Source of the DNA: Cordylochernes scorpioides
Lineage: Eukaryota > Arthropoda > Arachnida > Pseudoscorpiones > Chernetidae
Direction: 5' to 3'
DNA length: 64,000 nucleotides
Assembly (NCBI GenBank): GCA_030710605.1
Contig: CP092877.1
Span: forward strand, 38,054,990-38,118,989
In this document: positions 1 to 10,573 of the stretch, one piece after another
How the letters are laid out: each line of letters opens with the position of its first letter
Position numbering within the stretch: the first letter of the stretch is position 1
Position numbers and translations under genes: made by a program
Notes under the pieces: generated by a model
What the model was told of the DNA's origin: nothing
The model's input: only the letters and a program-made list of their open reading frames with translations
Database searches by the model: none

Positions 1-1399
1 CTTTATTTTAAGCAACTTTTAAATTTCAATTCATTAATTTCAATTTTACATAAAAAAATCACATTATATTTTAATTACTCGAATCATATTTTCTAAACTT
101 ATTTGTGAGTTTTTTTTAATACCTTATTTATGGCCATAGTATTAATAATTAAATTTATTACGCTCTTTATTTTACTTGACCTATTACTATTCGAATTGAT
201 ATTTCTCAATATTTAAAAGTTTTAAAAACTAATCCTAGATTTGTATTTTTATAAATATCAATTTTTTAAATTATCTCATCTCAAAATGTGCCTCCCACTT
301 TTCCCACAATAACAAATACAACTATAAATGTAATATGCGAAAGCTAAATATCATACCATAAAATTTCCATTTTCCATTGCATTTCATTCCTGCCTGTGTT
401 AAATTGTTAATTACGAAACTACCGAATTTTGTACCCATGCCATAACCTTTTCTCTTAGAAAATTTCGTAAATTCATTATTTTATAATTTTTCTAAACCTA
501 ATCACCGCTAATAATCTCCAATCTAACGATTTGTCTGAACATCTTAACGCAAAACTTACTGGGAAACTAAGGTTATTTCACCTAGAGAATCCCAGAAGCT
601 CGAAACGACCGAGGAAAGAAAAATAATTCGGCACAGCGGTGTCATCTCCTGTTTGTTTTTATTGCCGGCGCGGTGTGTCATCCACAGCTCCCACAATGGC
701 GGCCATATTGACATCTTCAGTTTCAGTTCACCTGTACCTGAAACACGTGCTATTGGCACACCGGAATACTAGACTTTCGTGTCCACCAAATAACCCACCA
801 GATTAAAATGGACAGGAAAATTATATAAAATCCCTTTTGTAGCAAATCTTATTTTTATAATGTTATAGGATAGTTTATCGTTTTATCAACCCCGTTTAAA
901 ATTTAGGTCCCCACCATCTCTAAAATCGATCCTGTACATGAGACCAAAGGAGACGGCATCTTGGCCTCCTGAAAGGATAATTAACATCCCAAAATTGAAA
1001 ATTCCCCCTATCAATACTAGAACAAAACATCTTCACCAATGCCATCCATCAAGCTATCACCTTTTTTATATTTGTATGCTATATGTCTTTATTTTATTTT
1101 TCTATACCTCAACCACTCAGCCATTAGAAACAATCCAAACCAACATTATTATATAGTTTTATTGTCATTGCTCATTATATCTTAGAATATTCAACCATCA
1201 GCAATCTTTTGAATCATTACTATTCGACTATTTTTTAATCTGTCAGCATATATAGATTCTAAAACTTCACAAATTCAAGCTTTTTAAACATCATTTGAGT
1301 TTTTTTATATAACATTTGAATATTTTTAAAAATACCTTAAGATTGTCTTATTTCTGATATCATTGTTTTTTTATTAGATTATTATTATTTTCTCATATT
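1..1399. other. AT-rich non-coding stretch
   Basis: No reading frame, terminal repeat or RNA gene can be supported here. The sequence is AT-rich with many T runs. A somewhat GC-richer patch at about 550-780 contains only short frames without recognisable motifs. Nothing more can be said from sequence alone. Confidence 0.6.
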
Positions 1400-4300
1400 G
1401 ACGCCTCTCTCTCTCAATCCTATCTTCCCATCCTATACCACTTATTCACACCTCCTTAACACATCTCCTCTCAACCTCATAGTCTCCCATAGGGTTCCTG
1501 TTGCCACCCATTTTATTATTATTTTTTTAAATTAATTCATCTATTGGACCATCCTTCCTCGGTATACAATTCCCGATAACGAGTTCAGGAAATCCAAAGA
1601 TTCTTTCTTTTTTTTCCATCACCCGACAACATCATTCATTACATTCAACTATGTCGGGTTGTTCAATCATCATTGGCAACAGTACCCTTTACCTTCCTTA
1701 CCTTCCATATTTACCGCAGTCAAGAGTCTCCTGCTCGCCAAGCAAACTTTTATTTTTTTTTTATTTTGATTCAACCAGCTGGCTCTACCTTCCTCGCTGT
1801 ACATTTCCCAACAGTGAGTTCAGGCGACCAGTTCGAGTTTTTTCTTTTTTCTCAACGCGCGGATCATCATTACAACCATCATTTTACCATTTTATTACTT
1901 TTTTTTTCAATTTTAATCCGAGCTCAATCATCATTGGTAACAGACAATTCTTGACTCCACCTTTCCCATTTCTCCACTTTCAACTTACCTACCTCCCCTG
2001 TCTGATCTAATGTTGATTATGAAAAGTCTTGGCAGTTCGGTCAATGAAAACAATACCTCACTTACACAGGCACGTATTGCATTGCCGAACACCATTGCAA
2101 AATTCAACTCAGACTTCCCCTCCTTTTACCACTGCGTCACTCTAAACCTTCAGATATCCTTTATGAGTTTATTTGTAACATTTTACTACTTTTGATAAGT
2201 TCGTTTTCCTTTTTCTCTCTCTCACCATGTGAGACGTCTCTGAAATTATAATAATGAAAAAATAATAAAAACAAATCATAATGGCATTTCAATTTATTTA
2301 CCACTTTTGACTTTTCCAAAAATCGTCTAATTTGCGTTTATAAACATTGCATCACGTGGGGAACACACTAACCTAAATACTTACTATATTTTAAAATCTT
2401 ATTCATTTATATTTTTACGATCCTTGATGTGTGCCATTTTATATTTTAGAACCAATCCATATATTCTAGGATATTTCTTTTACATTAAGATATTTTGTTT
2501 CCTTCCATCCCATAACAGTTAAAACCATTAGCCAAACTATATAAACATCACCTGGAACCTTATATTCTTTGACATCATTTGTTTTAATTTTCCATGGCCT
2601 ACGTCTAAGCTAATTTAACCTAAAAATTTTGTTTTAACAGTGACGCCTTATACTAACTGTCCCTTCTTATATCTTGATCCTTCCAACTCTGCCTTCCATA
2701 CTTCTCTCGTCTCTTGATCATTTTCCATTGGCCTTCTATGCCTTCGTCCTAACCACCCCTCGTCCATCGCAAAGTTCCTGTTTGCCGACTTTTTTTTTTT
2801 TTTAATTTGTCCCAGTGGACTACTCCTTCCTCGCCATCCCATCCTGATGGTGTGTTCAGGAAAATCCATGGCTTATCAATTTTTATTTACACCCGGGTCA
2901 CCGTCCCAGCATTCTTTATTTCATTCTTTTTTCCTCAAACCCAGGTTAAATCAATCAATGGCAACAGTCGAGCCCTGTTTTTACAATCTACCTCCATCCT
3001 CTAACCTCTTCAACGGTTCCTGAGACTCCTGCTCGTCAACATTTATTAATTTTTATTTTTTAATAATTCATCGACCTGGTACACTCTTCCTCCCTATGTT
3101 AACTCCACACGGAGAGCTTGGGTAACCAGCGAGATTTTTTTTTCAAACGCTTGACCCAGGCCATCATCAGCACGATGCGCCCACTCATTTTTCGTTTAAT
3201 TTTATTTTTCATCTGGTCGAGCTCAATCACTGAAAGCAGCGCAGCTCTTGAGCCACCATCTCTTTTTAACCTCTCTCAGAAAAAAAAATCTTTCCCATAT
3301 TCTCCCATTACCTACCTCTCCTTCGATCTTCACGCCTTTTGCCCATCTGATCTAATGCTACTTACAGAGCATCTTGAGATTGCTGAACCCTGAAAACAAT
3401 ACTTCGCTTCTAAGCTCGTATTGCAGGGCAGGACCCCTGAGATGTCCTTTGCAGAAACCAATTCAGACCTTCTTCCTTTATTCCTCACTGCGTCACTACC
3501 TATCGCAAACATTTTTCTTAAGTCAATTTTCTTTTATATTTTATTTTACTTTTATTATCTCTACTTCCCCTCCTTCCTGTATTACATCCCTGAAACTATG
3601 TTGTAAATATTCAAGGCACCTTAAGTAACAAAAAACTGTAACTAGTATACCAACTTTCCCAAATATTTACTTTCGCTGTTGTGTGTGTTTACTTCAAATT
3701 TATCCTTCCTATGTACTCCTCTTATATATATTTTTTGTAGTTTTATAATATTATATCAGTGTGCCACCACTACTCCCCTTTATCTTTATTTTTATTCTAG
3801 TAACTAATTTTTTTGTGTCCCAAATTATTTCCCATTTAATAGATTTGCTAGCTTTTCTCTCATTTATTTGTAAATAGACTTACAGTTTTATTAGTTTTGT
3901 GGTGTTGGACTTTGTTTTTTAACTTACAGATGTAGATAAAACATTTCAATATTAATCGATAATATCATTTTGTTTATTAACCATCAAAATTAATGACATC
4001 AACTACCAATCAACCCTTTATATATTATTACCTTTAATATTTTTATTTTCTTTTTTTTTATCACATGTTTAGACTTAGAATTTTACAACTTCAACTATTT
4101 TAGGCACCATTTAAAAAAAAACCTACACCTAACAATTTTTATAATATTTCTTAAGCAGATAAAACATTTATCATTTTATTTTTCTTAATAGATTTTCAAA
4201 ATGTTATTTTTGACGCTTCCCTTATAACCTCTAACTCTATCCCATGAACCTTTCCTCCCAACTTTTTACATCCATCAAGAGATTATTGTTCGTCAGCCAT

Positions 4301-5000
4301 TTTTTTATATTATTGATTAAACTAACTAGAAGACCATTCCTCGCTTTATCATTCCCTATAGTGAGCTCAGGAGACGCAGTTAGATTTTTTTCCCTCATCG
4401 TCCGGCTCATCATCTTTTCATTTTTCAACTTTTTCTTTTCACCACACAAGCCGGACACAATCAAAAATTACAACAATAAATCTCTTACATCCACCTCTCC
4501 TTTTCCGCATCCTTCAAACCTCCAACCTTCCAAGGGATTCCAGTTCGCCGAACATTTTTGTTTTTTTCATTGATTAATCCGACTGGAACAATCCTTCCTC
4601 GCTATACCCATTCCCAATAGTGAGTTCAGGATATCCAGCGCGATCTTTTTATTTTCTTTTTCCCATCGCCCGACTCATCATATCAATTCACCATTTTTTC
4701 AACTTTTCACTTTTTTTTTCATAATTCAACCGGGCACAATCATTATGGACAACAGGGATCCCTCTTACCTCTACCTCTCCCTTTTACATTCATCAATCTT
4801 CCCACCTTCTTTTCACTGTCTGAGCTAATGATGCAGACGGAATATCTTGGGCCTTCTGTTAATGAAAACAATGCCTCACTTAAGCAAGTTCGCATTGCAT
4901 TGCAGAATGCTTGGGATACTACTTTGCAGAAACATGCTCAGATACCCCCCTTTCCCCTTTTCAACCTTAGCGTCACATTATACGTTCAGTCAATAAACTA
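1400..5000. repeat. Decayed tandem array of ~1.2-1.6 kb units, three copies
   Basis: Three diverged copies of the same ordered landmarks can be read. Each opens near TGACGCYT (about 1400, 2641 and 4211). Each then has blocks resembling CCTTCCTCGCTATAC followed by GTGAGTTCAGG (about 1556, 1790, 2826, 4336, 4591). Each ends with a block containing GAAAACAATACCTC and a GCGTCAC tail (about 2010-2140, 3350-3500, 4821-4975). The plus strand is strongly pyrimidine-rich. The small frames inside differ between copies and show no conserved protein, so coding is unlikely. It could be an old satellite or a tandemly duplicated transposon. The family is not recognised. Confidence 0.55.
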
Positions 5001-5410
5001 ACTTCATTTTTTCCTCTAATCTTTTATGCAATAAGATATTATTTTCCTTGTACGATTCATTTTCCCATATTTACCATTTTGTATTATATACTTTCTCTTA
5101 ATCTTTTATCTGTCATTTTGTGCGTTTTTATTTTTATAACCTTGATTTTTTATTGATACACCACCATTACAACATCTTTCTCTTTTTAACTTGTAGATTA
5201 ATAATAATTTTAACTAATTTGTATACTAATTATTTCTTTCATTTTTTTATAATAGGTTTGTTAGGTCATCATTCATTACATGTCATTCCCCCAACCAGAC
5301 CTTCATCACCGGGGGCACATTCTGTAGAATATTTTGAGTTAGATAGTTCACAACCTTCTTCTGATATTTATTATAACCCCATATCTATATTAAAATATGT
5401 ATCGACCTTG

Positions 5411-5832
5411 TAACAATGGAAGTGACAAATAAAACAAAGAGGCAGACGTAGACCAGACGTAAACAACCCGGCGCCAGAAAAGTGGCGTGATTACAAGAAC
5501 CAATCAGGACACTCCACCATATGCGGGAGTCCAGTATAAAAAGGCCCAGAAATTAGACAAAGTAGTTGTTTTCAGAGCGACGCCGTTATACGGTCGGTCG
5601 GATCTCTCACCCCCCCTTCTATCCGCGTAGGCTTAAGGGCATCCGCGACACCCGTGGTTCGACTGCCTTCGTCCGTGGTCTACCTCTACTTCTTGGAGCT
5701 ACCATCTAGACCTGCCTCTGTTCCTTGCTGTCCCCGTGCGGGAATCCCATCACGCACCCACTACCACGACTGCCCAGTACATTCCACATCGGGATTACTA
5801 CATATATATATGTAATGATGATGAAGTGTTGA
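5411..5832 (+). promoter_or_regulatory. TATA-type promoter region, possibly an LTR remnant
   Basis: A CCAAT motif at 5500-5504 lies about 30 bases upstream of a strong TATA box (TATAAAAAG, 5535-5543). GC-richer, pyrimidine-rich leader-like sequence follows, including a C-run near 5612. The layout resembles the retroelement LTR promoter at 27770, which also has TATAAAAAGG followed by a GC-rich leader. The segment begins TGTAACA and a possible end (ACTACA) lies near 5794, but no second copy or target duplication is found. Calling it an LTR is inference; the core promoter motifs are directly visible. Confidence 0.45.
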
Positions 5833-6144
5833 CTCTCGCTATACTGTGCTGACCGAGAGGAACAGTCAGGATGGGGATTTTTCCAGTACCTCTCTGCTCC
5901 TTGGAAGACCTTTAAAAGTTCTCACAAAGTACAGGCAGTCGTGGTCGAGGCAGAGTGGAAAGCTTGGGAATGTCCATACACAAAAAACGAAGACACAGTT
6001 GCACTAAGAAAGTTCCGTGAACAGATAAAAGTTGAGCTAGGAGCGAAATATGGAGAGATAGATTTCTTACTGGTCTACATGATGGATGAGATGGACCTGG
6101 GGTACAACCGACGAGTGGTCACGCAGATGCTGAGGGTGAACTAA
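5833..6144 (+). CDS. Exon-like open frame without a start codon, unknown protein
   Basis: The frame is open from just after a TGA at 5830-5832 to a TAA at 6142-6144, about 103 codons. It has no ATG near its 5' end; the only methionines are late, in a short MMDEM stretch. The sequence is non-repetitive and mixed in composition, unlike the low-complexity frames around it. A pyrimidine stretch ending in CCAG at 5883-5886 would make an acceptable 3' splice site, so it could be the last exon of a gene or of a spliced retroelement message from the TATA promoter at 5535. No domain is recognised. Presence of the frame is certain; function and exon status are guesses. Confidence 0.35.
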   Translation, partial: LSLYCADREEQSGWGFFQYLSAPWKTFKSSHKVQAVVVEAEWKAWECPYTKNEDTVALRKFREQIKVELGAKYGEIDFLLVYMMDEMDLGYNRRVVTQMLRVN

Positions 6145-6432
6145 CTGTATTTTTAGCTAGGACAGGGGCTTTATATACCGTTTCTGAGAAAGGGGGTTTT
6201 GCATGTCACCAGATGTGAAGAGTGTGGGTCGTCTGGTGACATTCTACTGGCGCCGTCCTGACAGCTTCCAATCTATCTTTAGATGTTGCTTTGTGGCTTC
6301 CATCTATCTCGAATTTAGACGTGTTTGACTTCTATCTCTCTAGCTCAACTCTTAATCTATTACAGAGTTTTATTTATTATCCTCAGTTTGTACAAATTAC
6401 ATTACATATGATGATGTAATGACACATGTCAA
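6145..6432. other. Non-coding interval before Helitron
   Basis: No frame or repeat boundary is supported. A TGGCGCC motif near 6250 resembles a retroelement primer-binding site, but no LTR end lies next to it, so it is not called. Confidence 0.4.
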
Positions 6433-7372
6433 TCTATATATATAAAAATGAATGTATGTCTGTTTGTCCTTTATGCCTGACCAAACCACTCATTGGATCG
6501 CCATGAAACTTTGGGAAGTTATTTAGTATAGTACTGGGAAGGTTTCTAGCAAATAAAATTTTTGAAATAACTTTTCGCCTAGATATAATCAAGATAAATA
6601 TTCTAATTTATCTGTTATAATTCAACAATCTGCTCTAAATATTATCATGATGATACGATGATTTTGTAATGTAGAAAATTAGGAAAGACAAAATTCAGGA
6701 TGACACGGCAATTTATTTGAGACAAGAATAATGATACAATTCCAAGGCAAGATACTATTCCTTTAACTTCCAATTACGGAGAGAACCAATTAATAATGAT
6801 TTTATTCAACTTATCGAGTATTTTTCAAGGGACCGGGAAAAAATGTTCACTTTATCGAGAGATTCGTTAGACAAACCTTTACTCGGGTAAAATCCGGGCG
6901 AAGCCGGGAATATCCATTTCGTAGCTACACCGTCTCTCCAAGAGGCAGTCTCTTATTAAAGGTCTATTAGAGATTCTTTAATAGCAATTAGAATCTTCAA
7001 TGAGAGACCACCAACAGGAGAAACAAGTTGATTCATGTTTTTAGGTGGTCTTTCTTAAGAGACTCTATTTACATATTTTTCAAGGGACCGGGAAAAAATG
7101 TTCACTTTATCGAGATATTCGTTAAACAAACCTTTACTCGGGTAAAACCCGGGCGAAGCCGGGTACATCCATACAAGAATAATGATACAATTCCAAGGCA
7201 AGATACTATTCCTTTAACTTCCAATTACCGAGGGAACCAATTAATATTGATTTTATTCAACTTATCGAGTATTTTTCAAGGGACCGGGAAAAAAATGTTC
7301 ACTTTATCGAGAGATTCGTTAGACAAACTTTTACTCGGGTAAAACCCGGGCGAAGCCGGGCGGGTCCGCTAG
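6433..7372 (+). mobile_element. Non-autonomous Helitron, 940 bp
   Basis: The element starts with TC followed by a TATATATATAAAAATG stretch. It ends with a GC-rich hairpin (CCCGGGCGAAGCCGGG) about eight bases before a terminal CTAG at 7369-7372. It lies between A (6432) and T (7373). TC start, 3' hairpin, CTRR end and A/T insertion without target duplication are the accepted Helitron hallmarks. There is no Rep/helicase frame, so it is non-autonomous. The 3' module with its hairpin is present about three times (ending near 6909, 7165 and 7372). Related copies lie at 38782-39470 (minus) and 39565-40241 (plus). Confidence 0.85.
6665..6726 (-). repeat. LTR-derived segment inside the Helitron
   Basis: This segment begins TGTAATGTAGAAAATTAGG and matches, in the same order, the LTR-like sequences at 26256, 29967 and 30527. 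It also matches the reverse complement of the solo LTR end at 23640-23693. Here it lies inside a Helitron and recurs in the Helitron copies at 39.1 and 39.8 kb. The simplest reading is that the Helitron family captured the end of an LTR before spreading. Confidence 0.6.
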
Positions 7373-7930
7373 TCATGCATATAAACATTCACAGATGTGT
7401 TTCTACTATACAACATTAAAATCTTGTTATAAGTTATATACAATATGGGGTTGTTGGTTTAAATTACCACATATATATATATACAAATTCTATTCTATAG
7501 TCCCTTCCAGAAATTCTTGGCTGTTTATAAAGTCTGATATTTTATACACTTGCATTTTTGGCTTGATTGAGTGAGTTTAGAAAATTTCAGACTTCTACGG
7601 GGTTTGGAAGTATATCAAAAATTGATAACAAAATTTGAAAAGAAATATAGAGGGAAATCAATTACCGACAATCCAGAAGTCTTACATTTTGTGAACTTGC
7701 ATTATTAGCTGTATTGAGCGAGGTCTACAAATTCTTAGACTTCTGTGTTGGGTCTGGAAGTATATTAAAATTGATCATAAAATTTGAGAGCAAATATATG
7801 TGGTGAGTTTGGTTGTATCCTGATTGTCGTGGTAGGCAGGTTAGATGCAGCCATGATGACCACAATGATCTAAGTGGGTTCAGGCGTGAATGGTTGGCAA
7901 AAATAGGACGAGGCAAGCTAGATATCACGC
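7373..7930. other. AT-rich interval without features
   Basis: Two short, loosely similar segments near 7560-7620 and 7695-7760 (both with GACTTCT followed by a GGAAGTATAT stretch) suggest a local decayed duplication. No reading frame is supported. Confidence 0.4.
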
Positions 7931-7953
7931 AGAGAGAGAGAGAGAGAGAGAGA
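7931..7953. repeat. (AG)n microsatellite
   Basis: Pure AG dinucleotide repeat of about 11 units next to the 3' side of the LINE-C fragment. Confidence 0.9.
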
Positions 7954-8086
7954 CAATTTGACAATTAAGATATTTTTATTGACATCTTGTCAATACATGT
8001 AAAGTGCACAGTCTGCACTAATTATGAGAAAATGAGAAATTTATAATGAGGATGATGATTATAATAAAAATATATTTTAAAAATGA

Positions 8087-8772
8087 TTAAAAAATACAAC
8101 TATGTACATGGCGCCTCTGCCATCGCTGCAGAGTTTGATGGAAGATCGCCAATGAGTCCCCAGCAACACCACGCATTTCGCGATCTACGAAGAAAACGTA
8201 GATGGCATGCTTTGCCGCTGAGGAGATGGTGATGGCGTGGTTCTCGAGGTCCACCGCGAAGATCCAGGACTGCAGGTCCGGCGGCCGCCCGATGATGGAG
8301 AACACCTCTCGGATGAGAGGGCGGACGGCGCTGCAGGACCAGTAGCGGTGGGCCAGCGACAGGTCGCTGGAGACGCAGGCGATGCAGACTGGCTGGCTCG
8401 ACGCCGGGTGCCCCGGATGAGGCAGGGCGTGCAGGGCCAGCCGCAGAGCGATGTCCGCTGCATGACCCCCGAAGGAGCAGCAACGGAGAGATGAGAACGC
8501 CAGGCTGGTGGAGGGCACGTCGACGACAGGCTCCCAGCGCCAGAGATACCGTGAGATGGGAACGGCGGCCAGGCGGGGACGCTCCAACATGCGACGCGCA
8601 ATGCGTGTGCTGATTTCACAAGAACGGCGTGGCCGTCCCGCGCAGCACCACGGCTTCCTCCAGGCTCCTCTCCTGATGCGTGCTCCCGGCGTTTTCCGCC
8701 ACCAGACGGCGGCAGAATGAACCAAGGGCGGCTGCATCGTCGCAGGTGCTCCTCGTCAGTCTTGTGGTTAGC
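8087..8772 (-). pseudogene. LINE ORF2 carboxy-terminal fragment (LINE-C), GC-rich
   Basis: A minus-strand frame of about 216 codons runs from the assembly gap to a stop at 8087. Its second half has the look of a non-LTR retrotransposon ORF2 tail: a CxxC pair, then AHRYWSC, then a region around REVFSIIGRPPDLQSW. The CxxC...H...C arrangement is the zinc-knuckle-like motif downstream of the reverse transcriptase in several LINE clades. No RT core is present because the fragment ends at the N gap, so the apparent start is not a real start. GC content is far above the flanks. AT-rich 3' UTR-like sequence follows at 7970-8086. Clade is uncertain. Confidence 0.6.
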
Positions 8773-8872
8773 NNNNNNNNNNNNNNNNNNNNNNNNNNNN
8801 NNNNNNNNNNNNNNNNNNNNNNNNNNNNNNNNNNNNNNNNNNNNNNNNNNNNNNNNNNNNNNNNNNNNNNNN
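8773..8872. other. Assembly gap (100 N)
   Basis: Exactly 100 N, the conventional size for a gap of unknown length. The LINE-C and LINE-B ends may be incomplete here. Confidence 0.98.
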
Positions 8873-9159
8873 GTGAATTTATTAATGTGTTAAAATTTTA
8901 TTTTCATAAAGTTGATTTATTTATTTCAACACACAAACGCGATATCCCGGCTAGGGATAATTGCGTCGATTTACATTTTTTTAAACAGAAACAGTTATAA
9001 AATTTTTACAAAAAAAAAGTAATCGAAATAAAAAGAGAAAAAATATATATATATATATATTAGGAACCTGAACCTTTCAGGTTTGAAAGAAAATCATGAA
9101 TACATTTACAAAAATAGTTGAACTTATGATAATTCTCTCTGCTATTTACAAATTGATAT
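8873..9159 (-). mobile_element. LINE-B, 3' part (end of ORF2 and 3' UTR), cut off by gypsy-1
   Basis: Read on the minus strand from 9159 leftwards, this segment continues in frame the ORF2 tail interrupted at 18929. About 35 further codons end in a TAA near 9061, followed by an AT microsatellite and a 3' UTR that reaches the assembly gap. The ATAT at the junction is shared with the other side, so LINE-B was one continuous element before gypsy-1 inserted. The 3' UTR includes a GATATCGCG block also seen at the 3' end of LINE-D near 35342. Confidence 0.7.
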
Positions 9160-9499
9160 TGTTGCATCATGGCTAATGAACCTATTTTATTTTAATTTGT
9201 AATATTATTTTTCATATATTTTAAATTCAAATTTATATTTTATATTTATTTATTTTATTAAACAGAATATATGTATTATAGAATCATCATTTGTATTTAG
9301 GTACACGTGTGACTTCACTGCTCTCTTTGATGTGAGAAATAAATAAATATTATTCTGGAGAGTACTTAAAGTAGAGTTATCTCATTATTCCCTTATACAA
9401 AATTGTAGGATGGTTGAAACACGCTCTGGTAAGATGCAAGACCCAGCACAGGAGAGAATCAAGGCTGAAGAGTCTGCCAAGCCGCAACCTGGTGCAACA
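9160..9499 (+). repeat. Gypsy-1 5' LTR, containing the gag start
   Basis: 340 bp, bounded by the short inverted repeat TGTTGCA/TGCAACA. It has one copy of a 20-bp unit that is triplicated in the 3' LTR. An AATAAA-rich block near 9345 may serve polyadenylation. The gag ATG (9410) lies 90 bp before the LTR end, so the first 30 codons of gag are LTR sequence. By eye about three substitutions and two length changes separate it from the 3' LTR, suggesting a fairly recent insertion. Confidence 0.93.
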
Positions 9500-9501
9500 A
9501 T

Positions 9502-9516
9502 TGGTAGAGATGCTAG
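9502..9516 (+). promoter_or_regulatory. Gypsy-1 primer-binding site inside gag
   Basis: TGGTAGAGATGCTAG starts two bases after the LTR end. Its reverse complement ends in CCA, as a tRNA 3' end must. The equivalent site in gypsy-2 (45057) and a near-identical one in the small LTR element (30509-30523, minus) support the call. The site is translated as part of gag. The primer tRNA is not identified. Confidence 0.8.
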
Positions 9517-10563
9517 TTCCGACCCAGTTGTCCTGAATCCCAACATCGACATCCCCAAGTATGATGGAACAGAAGACCCTCGCCCATGGATTGAATCTCT
9601 TGAAGAAATTGGCTTCCTGTATCATTGGGCAGACTACATTATCTCCCGTTATGCTGCCATGAATATGATTGGTAGCGCCAAAACCTGGCTGAACCTACAC
9701 AAGATAAGTTTCACCAGCTGGGAAAATTTCAAGAGCCGCCTAATTGAGGATTTTGCCTCAGATGCCAACAAAGAAGAAATGAGAATGAGATTAAACAGGA
9801 TGCAACAGTGGAATGAACCTGCAATCAGGTTCGCAGAAGATATCATGGTACTGTGCAACAAGGTCGACCCCCAAATGGAAGAAGAGACTAAAATAAACTA
9901 AGTTATTGGAGGGTTAAAGAAAGAATACTCTTTTGCCCTTCACCTAAACCCTCCTAAAAATACCAATGAACTTCTTGAAATTTGTAAAAAGCTGGATTTG
10001 TTCGAAAAGAATTACCAAGAACGTGTGGAAAAATCAAAAGCTCTTTATAATGGACCACGCTCTCCTCGCCCCCATCATCAAGAGCAATGGAAGAACGCTC
10101 CGTCGTTCAGAAGACCATACCAGGACACCTCCAAGCCCCAGGCCCCCGCTCCGAGGTACTACCAGAACACCTCCAAGCCCCAGGCCCCCACTCCGAGGTA
10201 CTACCAGAACAAGCCTCTGCCCCAGGTATCTGCCCCTAGACGATCTTACACTCCCAATCCTGAGCCAAAACCGGTTTACCCAAGTAAAACATACAATAAG
10301 AGTCCAAATTCAAACAGGAATAGGACAGAAGACGGGAGACCAATATGTTTCAAGTGTAACAAGCCAGGACACGTAGCGCGGTATTGCAGAGTCAGGTTTG
10401 TAAGAATTGTGGAAGAGGACCCCATAGTTACCCAAGACAAGGTCGAAGAAGAAATCCGAATGGATAATGGAACTGAGAAGTCGAGACCTCTGCTCTACGC
10501 TGACGTAAGTAATAGCCCGTACTCGAGTATCCCTACAAGGAATAGATATGCCGCATTAGAATA

Positions 10564-10573
10564 TTTAAACTAA
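10564..10573 (+). other. -1 ribosomal frameshift site at the gag/pol junction
   Basis: T TTA AAC (10564-10570) in gag phase is a canonical X XXY YYZ slippery heptamer. The gag stop TAA is the very next codon. The protease frame is open in the -1 phase directly from here. The same heptamer and stop are conserved in gypsy-2 (46082-46091). A short downstream pairing (CGCCT with AGGCG, clearer in gypsy-2) could be the stimulatory structure, but that is only inferred. Confidence 0.8.

Larger units (their letters stand above)
9410..10573 (+). pseudogene. gag: Gypsy-1 gag, one internal stop
   Basis: The frame is continuous from ATG 9410 to TAA 10571-10573 (387 codons before the stop) except for one TAA at 9899-9901. 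The amino-terminal half is a retrotransposon gag/capsid-like region (PKYDGTEDPRPW near residue 47, then an aromatic-rich helical stretch). A proline-rich linker has three 14-residue repeats around SKPQAPAPRYYQN. A CCHC zinc knuckle (CFKCNKPGHVARYC, 10346-10387) follows, as expected for nucleocapsid. The protein would package element RNA into cytoplasmic particles. The ATG lies in the LTR and the coding sequence crosses the primer-binding site. The gag stop abuts a slippery heptamer leading into pol. Confidence 0.85.

Noticed and set aside
1651-2010. 119-codon plus-strand frame
   Set aside because: It lies in the pyrimidine-rich tandem array, is dominated by F, S, P and L from T/C runs, overlaps an equally long frame in another phase, and is not conserved in the sister units.
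4237-4573. Overlapping frames on both strands near 4.2-4.6 kb
   Set aside because: Both arise from the biased composition of the repeat unit; no motif or conservation between units.
6246-6262. TGGCGCC primer-binding-site-like motif
   Set aside because: No LTR terminus (CA) immediately upstream and no paired LTR nearby.
7725-7964. 79-codon minus-strand frame with an SLSLSL start
   Set aside because: The start is the translated (AG)n microsatellite; the rest has no motif.
8680-9000. Plus-strand frame running across the N gap
   Set aside because: The frame exists only because N is read through; sequences on the two sides are antisense to two different LINE fragments.
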